Below are positions 24,101-37,200 of a stretch of 64,000 bases of DNA, piece by piece. Made by a program: the position numbers and the translations under genes. The DNA is from Entophlyctis helioformis (Eukaryota > Chytridiomycota > Chytridiomycetes > Chytridiales > Chytriomycetaceae): assembly GCA_025526915.1 (NCBI GenBank), contig JAHLKH010000017.1:62001-126000 (forward strand), read 5' to 3'. Position 1 is the stretch's first letter; each line of letters opens with the position of its first letter. The notes beneath the pieces are model-generated. The model searched no databases and had not been told where the DNA came from. It saw nothing but the letters and a program-made list of their open reading frames with translations.

Positions 24101-25456
24101 TCAACGGCGCCGCGCTGGCCTCTCGGGGCCCATCACACTCGTAATCCACTCGACCACGTGCGGCTGGTCTTGCTGCACCGCGTACTTGAGCGACTCTTGC
24201 AGACTCTCGTCGGGGCGCTGCTCGTGCAGCCACTGCACCGCCTCCAAATGCCCGTTCCACGCCGCGCTGGTCATCGCATTGACCGTGCCGCCCTCGCTGC
24301 GGTTGGCGGCCAGCCACTTGAGCGTGTCGAGGTGTCCGTCGCTGGCCGCAAGGTCGTACGCGCTCGTCGTGCATCCTTCCGTGCGGTGCGCATGGAGCCA
24401 CTGCACCGTGTCGAGGAATCCGCCTGCTGCCGCCCAGTTCATCGCGTCCTTGGTGCACCCTTCCGTGCGGTTGGCGTGAAGCCACTGGACGACGTGCAGG
24501 TGCCCGCCGCCCGCCGCGCGGTTCATGGCACCCTTCGAGCAGCCCTCCGACCGGTTGTTGTGCAGCCAGATCACCGTGTCCAGGTGTCCACCAGCAGCCG
24601 CATTGTCCATGGCATCCGGTGTGCAGTGGCTGTTGCCTGCCTCGTGCAGCATCTTGAGGATCTCGAGATGGCCGCCATCAGCAGCGCAGTCCATGGCCTC
24701 GCGGTACTCGTACTTGCAAAACAGCTTGAGATCGACCGCCTTGAGCGTGAATGCGAGGTGGCGGAGCAGAGCCGTGTGGCCGTACCGGATGGCGTACCAG
24801 CCGAGCGCGATCGGGTACTGCAAGTCAACCAGGTCGAACCAGCCGTTGCGCATGGGGATGTGGAACAGGCGGGTGTACTGCCGATCGTCCTCCGCCCTGC
24901 CGTAGTCGTTCATGGCGACGTCGGCCTTGCGGTCCGCAGCAGAGATGGCATTCAGCGGCGAGCGTCTGCACAGCAGCTTGTACGTCGACCGGGCCGTCAC
25001 AAACATCATGTTTCCACGGCCGGTGTCGCCGACATGCAGCTCGATACGCGGCAGATCCATGGCGTCGCCCTGCCACTCGAGCCTGTCGACGTCCGTCCAG
25101 ACAGCCAGGCGGATCGGCTTGTCCAGGCTGTCCTTGTCGCCAAGACGGCCGCACAGCAGGAGGGTCAGCGGGCCGGCGAACTTGAGGATCATGTTGTGCA
25201 GCTCGCTCGGCAGTTTGTCCCACTCGGAGCCGCCTGGGGGAGCGCCGGCTCCTTGGCTGCCTTGGCTGCCCCGCCGGCGACGGAGCCCGTGCTGGCCGAT
25301 GACAACGACGCCAGGGGCAGCGCGGCAGGTGCGGCGAACGACCCAAACAGCGACGCCGCCATCGCCGAGTCCTCGCTCGTTGGCTCGTCGTGCCGTCGCT
25401 GTGCGGCTTTCAGGCGTGCACTGCGCCGCATCGTTGCCTCGATCGTGGCAGTGCAA
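24101..25456 (-). CDS. Ankyrin-repeat protein with F-box-like N-terminal segment
   Basis: The C-terminal two thirds is an array of about 33-residue ankyrin units built on AAxGGHLDTVxWLHxxRxEGC (for example AMNRAAGGGHLHVVQWLHAN, AAAGGFLDTVQWLHAHRTEG). Before it, SEWDKLPSELHNMILKFAGP resembles the F-box-like leader of many fungal and amoebal ankyrin families. Up to 451 aa in one frame. The first 70 residues of this frame look non-coding, while an overlapping frame from an ATG at 25431 reads MRRSARLKAAQRRHDEPTSE and could join at a C5 run near 25,236 if one base is missing; that start is more convincing by composition. Such proteins are usually adaptors; the target is unknown. Confidence 0.8.
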   Translation of the reverse strand: MHCHDRGNDAAQCTPESRTATARRANERGLGDGGVAVWVVRRTCRAAPGVVVIGQHGLRRRRGSQGSQGAGAPPGGSEWDKLPSELHNMILKFAGPLTLLLCGRLGDKDSLDKPIRLAVWTDVDRLEWQGDAMDLPRIELHVGDTGRGNMMFVTARSTYKLLCRRSPLNAISAADRKADVAMNDYGRAEDDRQYTRLFHIPMRNGWFDLVDLQYPIALGWYAIRYGHTALLRHLAFTLKAVDLKLFCKYEYREAMDCAADGGHLEILKMLHEAGNSHCTPDAMDNAAAGGHLDTVIWLHNNRSEGCSKGAMNRAAGGGHLHVVQWLHANRTEGCTKDAMNWAAAGGFLDTVQWLHAHRTEGCTTSAYDLAASDGHLDTLKWLAANRSEGGTVNAMTSAAWNGHLEAVQWLHEQRPDESLQESLKYAVQQDQPHVVEWITSVMGPERPARRR

Positions 25457-25476
25457 TTAAAGAGAAAGCGAAACGT

Positions 25477-28270
25477 TCATTTGTCGTTGCCAAACTCGAG
25501 CCGGAACTGAAGCACATCGCCCTGCTCGTTGCCAGTGTAGAGCACATAGTCGTCCGCAGACACCGACAGACACGTGCATGGCGATCGCAGCGGGAACATG
25601 GCGCGCACATGCCCAACCACGCCGTCAATCTGCGTGCCCATCAGCTGAACCGTCTGTGCGCCATGGATCGCTGCGGCTGTGGCTGCTGCTGCCGACGCAC
25701 TGTTGAGGCTGCCGCTGAGATCGCTTGAGGCAGGCTGCCGCTCTCCAGACGCACTGCCTGGCCCGTTCAGCGCCGACGACTTTGAGATGCCGCTGTCGGA
25801 CAGAGACGACTGCTGCATAAACGGCGCATGGCTTGCAGCAAGCATGTTCTGTTTGGAGCCGCGCGCATCGCCACCTTCTCCATCCGCAATGTCCATGCCT
25901 CCAGACGACAGCCGCAGTCGGATGTCCCACACGCGCACCATGAGATCCGTCGCGACCGTGACAACGTAGTTGGGGTCGTGCAGGAAGCTCCACTGCACCA
26001 CGCGCGTGTTGTCGTGTCGCAGCATGCACACGCGCTGTCGGCGGCTGCTCGAGCTGCTGCTGCCCGTCGACAGCACAACAACGATGCCAAAGTTGGGCCG
26101 CTCGAGGTTGGTTTTGCCCACAAACGTCTCGCCAGTCTCGACGCCAGAGTATCCGACGTACACGCCGGTCGGGTCGCGTTTGCACGTGTCGATCTGGATC
26201 GTGTCTCCGAGTGAACCGCCATACGACCAGATCTGGCCATCCATGAACAGCGTGGTCTTGGTGGCGTACATGACGTGCGAACTGCCACTTGGCGTGTAGT
26301 GCCACGACAAGTCAAGCACCATCTCGTGTCCACGGGTCTCGAACCGTCGCAGCTCATCTCCCGTCCGCGCGTCCAGCACCATGACCGTGTAGTCGTTGGC
26401 TACAAGCAGCTCCCGCTTGCTGGCCGTGTGCGGGTTGGCAGGCAGGGCTGTGACAAACCGGCTAAACAGCGGATTGGGATCGTACGTCAGGAACAGGTCG
26501 ATGCGGCCAGGATCTTCCATGCTGACAATTGGCCGTCGATGGCCCACGTGTACATGGTCAGCCCGCTGTCATCCACGCGGTTCTTGACAAGGATGGCGTC
26601 CCGAAGCGCGTGCACGTGCGTGATCCGCAGCACCTCTTGCGCCTCGTTGACGTTCCAGATGATGGCAGCCGTGCCTGCGGTCACCAGAGCAAACCCAGTC
26701 GACTGGCTCAGGCGGCACGACGTGAGGTCTTCCGCCACAAACACTTCGCGGACAGGCGCCAGTTTCTTAAACTCCTTTGACATGGCCCAGCTGACGAGCC
26801 GTCCGTCGCGCGAGACAGAGATGGCCTCGACGCCCTGCTTCTGCTTCTTGGTGAACGGAAGCACGGCGTTGATTGGCGTTGCGTGCCGCAGATGGATGGC
26901 TGGTCCATGTCCGTGGAACATGCTGCCGCTGGCGCTCGATCCGTCAAACCCATGGCCAGTGCTGCTGTTCCCATGTGCGCTGTTTCCGCCATCGATCCGC
27001 AGGCTCGACTGGCTGTCGCACGTCGACAACCGCGGCCCAGACGCCAAGAAGAACCGCTCTTTGCCCTTGGACGTGGCAATGCACAGCTGTCCTAGAACAG
27101 TCTTTTCGCCAATCGCAAGCCGCTTGACGATCTGGCCCGTCCGCAGACTGGCGACACACAGCACGCTTGTGACCGACCCAAAGTACAGCATGTTCTCGTC
27201 GATCGACACGTTGAGGCAGGACACCTTGACAAGGCTTGTCGGGATCCGGATGAGCGCGACGCGGGAATGGCTGTCAATCTTCCAGACCATGATGTCGCCG
27301 TTTGCAAGGATGACGGCAATCAGATCCTTGCCGACAGAGAACTGGCCGGTCGACGACTCGGACACGCTGTCTTCTGCAAACCGGCAGATCTCGCGCATCG
27401 TCCTGGCCGACATGATGACCACAAACCGACGCTTGGCAATGGCCAAGAACGCAATCTTGTGTCCGTCCATCGAGCGAGCCAAAATAGCGCCGACTTTCCC
27501 GCCCTTGGTGGAGGGCAGCAGGTGCGTTCCGCGGTCGGCTCCAAGAGACGACGCAGGCGAGACGCCAGGGAGTTTCGAGAAGACGGACCGACCCTCGCGC
27601 TGATCGTCGAGTGGGTTCGCTGGGGCTTGGAACACCAACTGCGTCGCAAACTGCACCCACTCAAACGTCTTGAGCGGCCCGCGCTGCCACACGCCTGCAG
27701 GGTCGTCCGAGAAGAACAGCATGCCGCCCGCGTACACGTTCTCGATGCGCACAAACGGCATGCCCGTGTCGGTCTTGTAGACGCAAATGTGTCCGTTGCG
27801 CGTGCCAAACGCAACCAGCTCGGAGAAGTTGAGGCTGAAGCAGCACTGCACTGCCGCGTCGGCGCCAATGGGCGAGAAGAGCAGCGTCTTGATGAACAGG
27901 AACGTGTCCATGTTCCACGTGAGGACCGACGCGTCAGAGGACACGGACACGCAGCATTTGCCCAGCGTGCCGACAACCATGACGCCGCAGTAGATGATAT
28001 CCGCCTGGTGGGATCCGAGCGGCACCATCTCGAGCTGGTCCTCTGCGAGCGACAGACAGTTGAGGAACGGCTCCGAGTTGTAATGCTTGAACGACTCGAG
28101 TGCCTCTTCGCGCACATAGGAGCAGAACCCGTTGGGCAGGCTCAGCGCGAGGGAGTACGCAAGCTTCGGATACACGGCCAGATTCTGGCTGTATCGCTCG
28201 ACAAAGAAGCTGTAGTCGGTGAGCTTGGACCGCAGTGTGGCGTTTTCGGCCGTGACAGCCATCTTGACGC
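25477..28270 (-). other. C-terminal WD40 beta-propeller region of the dynein-STAND protein
   Basis: Repeated blades ending in W-D/N-like dipeptides are visible: DASVLTWNMDTFLF, NGDIMVWKIDSH, RDGRLVSWAMSKE, AAIIWNVNEAQEV, LMVRVWDIRLRL and EQGDVLQFRLEF. The segment is about 930 aa, enough for two propellers. In STAND proteins the propeller senses a ligand and holds the NTPase inactive; here that is inference. A frame break near 26,525 lies within it. Confidence 0.75.
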
Positions 28271-31200
28271 CTCGGAAAAGTAGCCGGGCAGCTCGTGCGC
28301 GAGATGCGACATGAACACGGCGGATATGTACCCGATCGAGCACATGGTGCCGGCAATCTCGGTCACAGGCTGCTTGGCGCGCAGCTGGTGGTATGTGATG
28401 TCGGCCGCGCGCGTCTCGTTGCTGCCAGACCATGCACGGGCACTCGATGGATTGCAGATGCTCAGATAGTACTCGGCCAGCACCTGGTGGAAATGCTCAG
28501 CCTCGCCGTACCCCTTGAGGTACCGCTTCTTGACCGCAGCGGTGAACTGCTCGTGGAACACGATAATGTACCCCGTGCTGGTCTTGATGATGTACTCTTC
28601 GATCGACTCAAACAGCAGGTTCCATTGGATCAGGTTGAGCTTGAGCAGGCCAATGACCTCCATCTCGCGCAGGCCGTTGCGTGCAAAGCTGAGGAAACTG
28701 AACAGCAGCCGCATCGTTTCGTAGCCGTGCCGCTTCTCGAGGCGCTGAAAGACTTGGTCAAACACCTGCCACGTCGTCTCGAGATGAAAGTCGGTGAACA
28801 CAAACTGGCCGTTGGCCATGTTCTGCTGAGCCTCCTTCATGACGACCTTGAGGTACAGCGGGCTGTCGGACGCCTTTTGGGAAACCAGGTACTTAACCGA
28901 GCGCGGGTCGATCCGCAGCCCAAGAATCTTGCTGCGGTCGGCAATGATCTTGCGCTTGTCGTCGTCGCTGAGCACGTCCAGCGGCATCTTGACCGTCTCG
29001 CTGTACTTGGCTTGGAGCGGAGCCATGATCTGGTCGTCGGCCGCGCTGAAGATCCAAAACACGTTGGAGCAGAGCTGGTTGCCGAGCTCGGACGGCTGCG
29101 GGAGCCACGACAGGCTGTCATGCTTGCCCTGGCTGTTGACCATGCGATCAATGCCGTCAATGACAATGACGACTTTGCTGCCATAGTAGACGACTTCTTG
29201 CAGCAGCGCAATAAAGTACGCCTTGAGCTTGGCCGAGTCGGTCGGAACGCGCCGCGTCTGCATGCGCAGCTGCGCACACAGCTTGACGCAGAACCGCCGG
29301 ATCATCGAGTCGACTTCAAACGATCCGGCCCACGACCGCACAAAGTTGTTGAGCACGACAATGTTGCGACGCGTAAACTCTTGGCACAGGTACGACAGCA
29401 GCGCTGTTTTGCCCATCCCAGACGGACCGTACACCAGCATCGTGTGCGCAAGCGTCACGAGCTGCTCGTGCACAAACGTCGCGTCGGTGGCTGCCACGGC
29501 CTGGATGATCGGCATCGTGATCGACTCGCGGCCGGCAAAGCTTTCAACGTCCAGCGTGCCAAGCGATCCACCGGCAACGCCGCGACGACGCTGCTTGACA
29601 ATGTCGAGAATGCCCATCAGCAGATCGTTGCGGATCCGCTCGCCCAGCCGCTCGAGCCCGCCCATCTGCACCTCGCGTCCAACGACCCGCATAAAGTATC
29701 CAGGGTAGTGCGTCACGCACCGGTCAGGGAACCGCCGACTCAGACTCTGCCGCAGCTGATCAAGGTGGTACTTTTCCTCGACATCGTCCGGCTCGTACTG
29801 CGACCGGAAGCTTTTCGGCACAGACCGCGCAAAGTTGGGGTCTCTAAAGTAGAACAGGCTGGTGCGCTGGCCCTTGTGGATGTACCGCGAGCTGTCTTCC
29901 GTGAGCGCATAGTCAATCTCGACTTCGATCATGCTGCGCTGGCGCTCGAGGAGTAGGCTCTTGAGCGACGGATGCTCATCCGCGACTTTGGCTGGCAGAT
30001 CGCGTTTGCGCAGCGTCTTGCCCAGCTTCGATCCAAAGATGCCGACAAACAGCGAGGATCGTTTGATCTGGGTGCACGCTGCGTCGAGGTACTGGTACGC
30101 ATCTTCCTCATCCAGCTCGCCGTCGCGGTTGTGCTTGAGGTCGACAAAGTGCAGGTCAATGTGGCGGTACGCAAGATCCTTGAGCAATGCCGGGAAGATA
30201 TGCTGGAACAAGAACCGGCGCTCGTTCTCGGCATCCGACGATGAGCAGACGTAGATGGTAAAGTGGTGGCTTGCGTCTGACACGTTGCGGTCGAGCGAGT
30301 CGGACATGGAGTTGAGGCTATGCAGGTAGTTAAGATCCACGTAGGACGATCGCAAGTACTCGGGCAGGACTCGGCCGGATGTATCCACGAGCAACTCGAC
30401 GCCCTGGTGCAGAAGCAGCTCTGGCGGCAGAGTGGATTGCACGGTCATGCGGCAGACCTGATTGGGTCGCGATCCGTCCTCGAGCAGCTCAGTGACTGCT
30501 CCGTGTTCTTCAGATACCCGCACGGCACAGCTGTACTCGTGCACAACCTGGTGTTTGGGCGACACAATCGACGAGCGTCCGGTGGGCCGCGAGGGAGGTG
30601 GCGATGGCATTGTGGTCGATGCTACCATCGCCATCATGGTAGATGGACGTGTGGCATTGATGCTGGCTGCGTCCGTCTTGTCCTTGTCAGCCTGCCGTGG
30701 CTGCGGCTGGACAGCAGCGACGCGGAGACCCCGCGACTTGAGCGATCGCGGCCGCATCGTCTTGCTGGTGCCTTCGGCGTCCACAAAGAGATGCGTCGAA
30801 GCCGGGAGGAGCAGCGTGTCGTCGTCTGGATTTGCTCCGTCTGTGAATCCAGGGCGAATCAGGAACAGCGGCAGGCTGTCCGGCTTGCCAGCCTCGAGCG
30901 CCATCATGTGGTTGTTCTCCATCCGCGCGCCGTCTGCCTGAATGCCCGACAGCACAATCGCCATGCCGTACTTGGCCGAGATGTCGTTGAGTGTCTGCGT
31001 CTCAATGTGGCCCAGGTCGCGCTGGTCAAAGACAATCTCGACGCGCTCGACGGGCATGCTGGATCGGTCCGCAAAAACCTGCCGCAGCGTCTGCAGAAGC
31101 GCTCGCAAGGAGAACGGCGTTGAGGCATTGACAAGCCACGGCCTGCCAGCGAGATCCACTTGTCCAGGAACTTGATGCGCCGTCCAATGTCCTGCACCCA

Positions 31201-34200
31201 GACATCCAGCGACGCGGATGTCGGATGAGAGCGACGGACCCACACTTGCAGCACGGTGTTTTGCATGACAGCCTCAAGTGTCTTGCGTGCGCTTGGCGTT
31301 GGGTATCCGTTTGAAAAGGACGTGAGGAGAACGCGAGGTTCATCCGCACCCGCCGTAGAAGCCGCAGGTAGTTGTTTGCCTCCTCGAGCAGGTAGCACTT
31401 GACGTGGCTGTCCGACGCCGCGTTCATGTTTTCGTAGATGAGCCGGATGTTGATGGATTTCGGCAGGGCTTTGAGGTACTGGCCAATCTTCTGCTTGACC
31501 TGCATGTCGGTACGAGTGCCTTCGTTGGGAGGAATGCCCACGCCAAGCAGCGTAGCCATGCGAGAGCAAAACTGGAGAGAGAGACGGTCCACATCCGTGA
31601 TGTTGCCAAACTCGTGCAGACGCATGGCCTTGACGCTGAACATGAACGGCTTGGCTTGTGCGAAAAAGTTCATGAACCCGTCCTTGGTCATCTTCTCGAG
31701 AGGCGTGCCGTGGACAGCAACAACGCGGTCGTATGCGTTGGCGGCCTCGTTCCAGATGGCGACCAGACGGTCCATGTCCTGCGTTGCACGCGACTCGGGC
31801 GAGTACACGGTCGTGAGCAGGATGTGCTTGAGGGTCTCGAGTGGGAGCTTGCGCCGTGCTGCCAACACATACAGCCTCAGCGATATCCGCAGATCCGTGT
31901 CGTCCCATCGCATAAAGTCTGGAAAGGCGATCTCGGTGTGTCGCACAAGGACCCACAGCGAAACGTGGAACTTGATCACGATCAGAAGCCATGGCCGGTA
32001 AATGTCGTCGATCACACCCTCAAACGTCTCGATCTTGCGCATAATCAGCCACGGGTCAATGTCTTCTTCGTCGTAGATGATGTGCGACTCGCGGAACATC
32101 CATCCTGGGATGCGGTTGGCAGACGTTGAAAGGCTGGCGACCCAGATCTTGAATCCAGCCGACGGGATCTTGGACAGCTGATGGATCTTGTCAATGTGGC
32201 CCAGCCAGAACGAGTCCAGATGGATAAACACCCATGCGCCGTTTTCGGCCGCAAACTCAATCTTTTGCACCCATTTGTCTCCTGGGCACGCATCTCTTGT
32301 CAGCAAGCATCTCAGCAGCACGCGCTCCAAGATGGACTCGTCGACTGACCTTGTTTGTCGCCCTCGTTCAGGACTGACAGCTGGAGATGCGATTCTTCGT
32401 AGGTCTCGCTCAGAGCCACAAGGCTTCGATACGCCTCCGGAGGAGACACGGACAGGATCAGAATCATGGATGCCGAGCTCTCCTGCGCAGCCTCGTAGTA
32501 CTTTCGAGGATCGCGCGACTCTTCGGTCCACAGGCTGGTGTCTTGCATAAAGTCGCGAAGCCCCTGCCGGACAAACTGGGGCAGAAGCACGCTGCAAAGT
32601 GGTGATGCAGATATCAGCGCGAGTTGATGTTTGCATGGATGCTGACAAAGAGCAAACACTCTACTCACAGATGCACTAGGAAGCGATGGAGCGGCGACAG
32701 GCGACGCTCATACACATCAGCCAGACTGGTGTGCCACAGCGTCGACGGTCTTCTTCCGTTGGTGATCAGCCCATCCAGGATCTGCACGAGCGTCGGTCGG
32801 TCATCCAGTGTCGGCAGGTACTTGGTTTGCAGCCACTGCCATTCGCCACCATCGAAATAGTCAGCCCCAGCCTGCTTGGCACGCCACAAGCCCATGCACG
32901 CACCTTGATAAACTCGGCGTGGTCTGTGATTTCGGCACGCTTCTGCGCCAGTGCCAGGATAACGGCCTCGTCCTTCTTGGTGATGGTGCCATAGTATCGC
33001 ATCTTGGTGACTGCGAGCACAGCCAGAAGCGGGAACCGATCAGCATCGCCAACAGCACGCCCGAGCCTGTTTCCAACTCGAGTCGTAAAGTCGTCCACCA
33101 TCATATCCATGTCGCGGCGTTCCAGCTCAGTGACGGTCGACCCATTCCGCAGGCTTTCGGGGATGCTTTGGCGGAAACAGTCCAGCAGAACATCCGTCGA
33201 CAAGTCGTATGCTGGGCGAATGTGCACAAGCTGCTTCATGATGTGCCAGATTTCCATGACGTAGCCGACCACGCGGTGGTACGAGGCGTAAAGCGGGGCA
33301 ATGGGCGTCTCGACTTCTTCGCGTCGCACCTTGAGGTTCTCGAGCTCTGCGTTCTGTCGCTGGTACATGATAATGTCGTGTATCAGCTCTTCTTCGACAG
33401 TATGCCGCTCTCTGATGAGCTCGATGATGCTCTTGAACCACTTTTCAAGATCGTCACGCTGGGCTTCATAGGTGCGACCTGCCGGTATACACAGCGACAG
33501 GAAATGGTCAGTGGCTGGCATTGAGCGCTTGTGTGCACGTTGACCTACGCATGTTGTTGCGGTCGGCATGGAACTGCGGCTTGATGACGTCGAGCAGAAT
33601 GTCCAGGAGCATCGACTGCAACGTCTCTTTGCTGAACGAGAAGCTCATGCGCAGCAGCCGTGGTTCAAGGTCGTTCAGAATGTCAAACAGACTGCAAATG
33701 ATAATCTTGGACGATCGCCTGTTGATCAGATCGCCCTTTTCCCGTGCAGCCGCGTGGCGGGCATTGCGGAACGAGATGACTTCTGCTTGGATCGAGCTTT
33801 CAATGCCGACGTTCTTGATGATGATGGTACCGGGTGTCAAGACATGGGTTTTGAGAAGGGCGACAAAGTTTTTGGCGCGAGCGTCGATAACCGTGACGAG
33901 CGTGAACAGACTCTCGCTGATCTCGTTCAGAATCTGCTCGCCGAGGCCAGTCGAGTCGTGAATGAGGATGTCGGACTCTGTCGTCGCCAACAATGCCGCA
34001 TTCATGAGCACATGCTCAGCATCGTTTATCGTATTGTACGTCTTGAACTTGGGCAGAAATACGCCAAACACCTCGCGAGGGTCGCGCATCAGATGGTGCT
34101 CGCGAATGGCCCTGATCCATGTCATCTTGACCGACAGCCGCTCTTCGGACGTGAGCGGCGGCAAGAATGCATGCGCACACGATACCAGGATGGTGTCTCC

Positions 34201-37200
34201 CCGCAGAGACGATTGCGACTTGCGCTGCTCTGCGATCTGGCCCTCGATCTTCTCGCACAGCAGCTTGAGTGCCCGGATGAACCGAACCTGGAATTGGATG
34301 TGCTTGCCCATCTGCACGCCGCGATGGTACGCATAGATGATCTTGAGGCAGTTGGCAAGAAGACTAAACACGCCAAAGCATGCTGGTGTTGGGCCGCGAG
34401 GGATCTTGGGCGGTCCCCGCGACGGCGGACCTTCCGACGGGAACGGCGGAAACCCAACCTCGATGATGATGGCCGTGTCGATCCGCGTGACGTGTTTCTT
34501 GACGCGCTCAATGTTGACATGCAGACACCGAAGCTTGGCGGCCTTGTCGACGACGAGCTCGTGCACATACTTTTTCGAAAACGTCTTTCCCTGCATCGTC
34601 TTGACGGTGACCACTGCTTTCTTGAACCGAAGCGACGAGTTCTTTTGGGTGTTCTTGTACGGATTCTGGGCAGCCAGTGCAGCAGCCGCGGCGGCATTCT
34701 CCAGGACAGCCAGATGTGTGGTGAAGTGGTCTTCGACGGCCATGAAGACATCGTTGGTCAGCTCCAGCTGGATGAGGTCGGCAACCCGCCTGCTTGCATC
34801 CTGCTCAATCTTCTCGAGCTTGGTGTACTCTGGGATCTTCTTGAGGAACACCGACATGCGCTTGTATGCCCTTTGAATGAGCCGCGGCAGATGAGTCAAG
34901 GCATCACAAGAGCAGGCATTCAGACAGCCAGCATGCACTGTTACCCACTTGAGGCCAGTCAGGTTCTGGATATCAACGTCAAACGCCTCGAGGACCTCAG
35001 GAACGCGCTGTTTTCGCATGACATGCAGGCGGTGGTGGAAGTCGCGCCAGTCCATGCCCTTGGGATAGTTGAACGAGACGCCCCAGCCGTTCTCGTGTGA
35101 CATCCATTTCCACACCTGCTGCTGTCGAACAAGGTCACGCCATCTGCGCGACACAAACGCCAGCTCGCTCAGCCGCCTCTCGCCCAGCGAAACGAGAATG
35201 CGGAAGCTGAGAGCACGTGGGAGACACGGCAGGATATCCACGTATACGCGCTCGGCCTCCGTCTGGATGTGCTCGTGGATGTCATCGAGTCCGGCAGGTG
35301 TCTCTGGAATGAGTTTTTGCGTCCGCTCGTCGCCGATCTTGACCATGGTGATCGCTCGCCCAAACGCTGCCGGATCAATGTTTGTCTGCTCGACCATTTC
35401 TTCGACCGAGCTCCAGGATGCAAGCCTAGCTGCAAAGTCGAGCAAGCCATACAGCAGCGGGTTCTTCTGCAACGCATCTAGATGAAACAATACCTCTGCC
35501 GGATTCACAATTCGCAGCTTATCGTGAATCTCCTGTATCCTCGACATCGTTAATGGTCAATCAGCCGTTATCGTGCCAGCCATGTCCAAGCCATTGACAT
35601 GCCTTGAACTTTTGAATGACAATCTCAAAGGTCCAGTAGTCGGGCAGGTGAGAGTAAATGTCGCTCCACACTTTGTCAAACTTTGCCTTCTTGACGTCAA
35701 CCTCGCGCTGCGAATCCTCAATGATCCCGCCAATGCGCTCCTTCTTTGCGTAGTACGCATGCATGGAGATGACAATGTCGCGCACAAGGAACGCGCCACG
35801 ACACGCCTGGAACGGACTGATGGCTGTTGACGCGACCATCTTGGAGTCTACCATGCACGGCATCATTCCCAGTGTCAGACACCATTGTTGTTGAGATTGC
35901 TGCAGGCTGATGCCGAGTTACCATAGAATGCAATCCTCTGGAACAGCGGGCTTTCGGACATGCCCTTGAACATGCCGCTGCTCGCGTTTGCCATTGCCAG
36001 CACATCTGTCGTCTTGAGCTGCATGGAGGTGAGCATCCTGGCACTTGCACAAACGAACCAGACAAGTAAGATTCACTTCACCTTGCGATACACAGTGTCT
36101 GCGTCGGCAGCCGCTGTGAGCTTGAGCAATTGCAGCAGTGTGCTTTTGGCCGCTTCTGTGAACGTGCCCGCATCCTTCATGTCCATGAGCTCAATCAGAT
36201 GCGGAAGCGTCATGGACTCGATCGCTGCCCGCACGTCATCCAGCGACGTGGCTGCATCGCTGACATCCTTGGACATGCTATGCTTGATGTCGTCCAGCTT
36301 GCGAAGCTCCTGCTCGTACTCGGCGTGGGCCTTGAACACGTCTTCGTCTGTGAAATTGACGCCGCCCTCGTCGCAGTGGAACGCCTGCTGTATCCACTGG
36401 CTCTCTGTGACATGATCGGGCTTTGCATTGTCAAAGATGCTGTCCGGGGCAAAGATCTCGCGAATAAGAGTGAGCCGCCCGCTCAGCTCGCGTTTCTGCA
36501 GCTGCAGTGCCTCCTTGCGCTCCTTCATGGCATCGCAGTGGATCTTGAGCTGCTCGAGCTCGGCCTGCTCGACCTCGGACGGCGGCATCTCGTCCTCAAT
36601 CGCTGTGAGCGTGAACGCGGCCTTGGTCTTGGCAGCATCTGCATCGTCCATCAGCCGGCTGCGCATCTCGCGACAATACCGGAACATGGCCTTGAGCCAT
36701 TGGCACAGGCACTTGACAGCCGTGCCGACCTTGCTGCTCTTATCGACCTGGAATCCAGGCAGATCGACAATCTTGCGCAGCTTGTCGAGCTTGTTCTCGG
36801 AGATTTCCTGAAAGTCGTACTGCAGAATGCGCTGCAAGAACGTGTGCGACGAAAGCAGCTTGCGCGCCTCTCCCCAGCCGCCCGGCCGGTCAAAGAGAAT
36901 GCATAGGCCGTCGGCAACAAGGGCAAGCAGTGGCGGCGGGATCACAAACGTCTTGAGCTCTTCGAGGTCGTTCTTCTTGATTCCGCGGAGGTTTTGGATG
37001 GCTTCCTCAAATGCGCCTTTGGCTTCGGTCAAGCCGGCGTTTGCAACGGCTGCTTCCCGCTCCATGGCCAGCCGGAGAGCAGTCTCGCGTTTGTCTCGGA
37101 TGATGTTGGTCAGCCGCTGCACTTCGTCCTGGTTGGTCTGGATGGCGATCGACAGGCCGAGAATCTCGTTGCTGATGCGAGAAAGCATTTCAGGGAGATC

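Noticed and set aside
35547..35547. ATG 35547 as the sole start of an independent F-box/AAA5/STAND gene
   Set aside because: Kept as an alternative only: a phase-correct GC-AG intron links the preceding stalk exon, and AAA5-AAA6 need AAA1-AAA4 to complete a ring.
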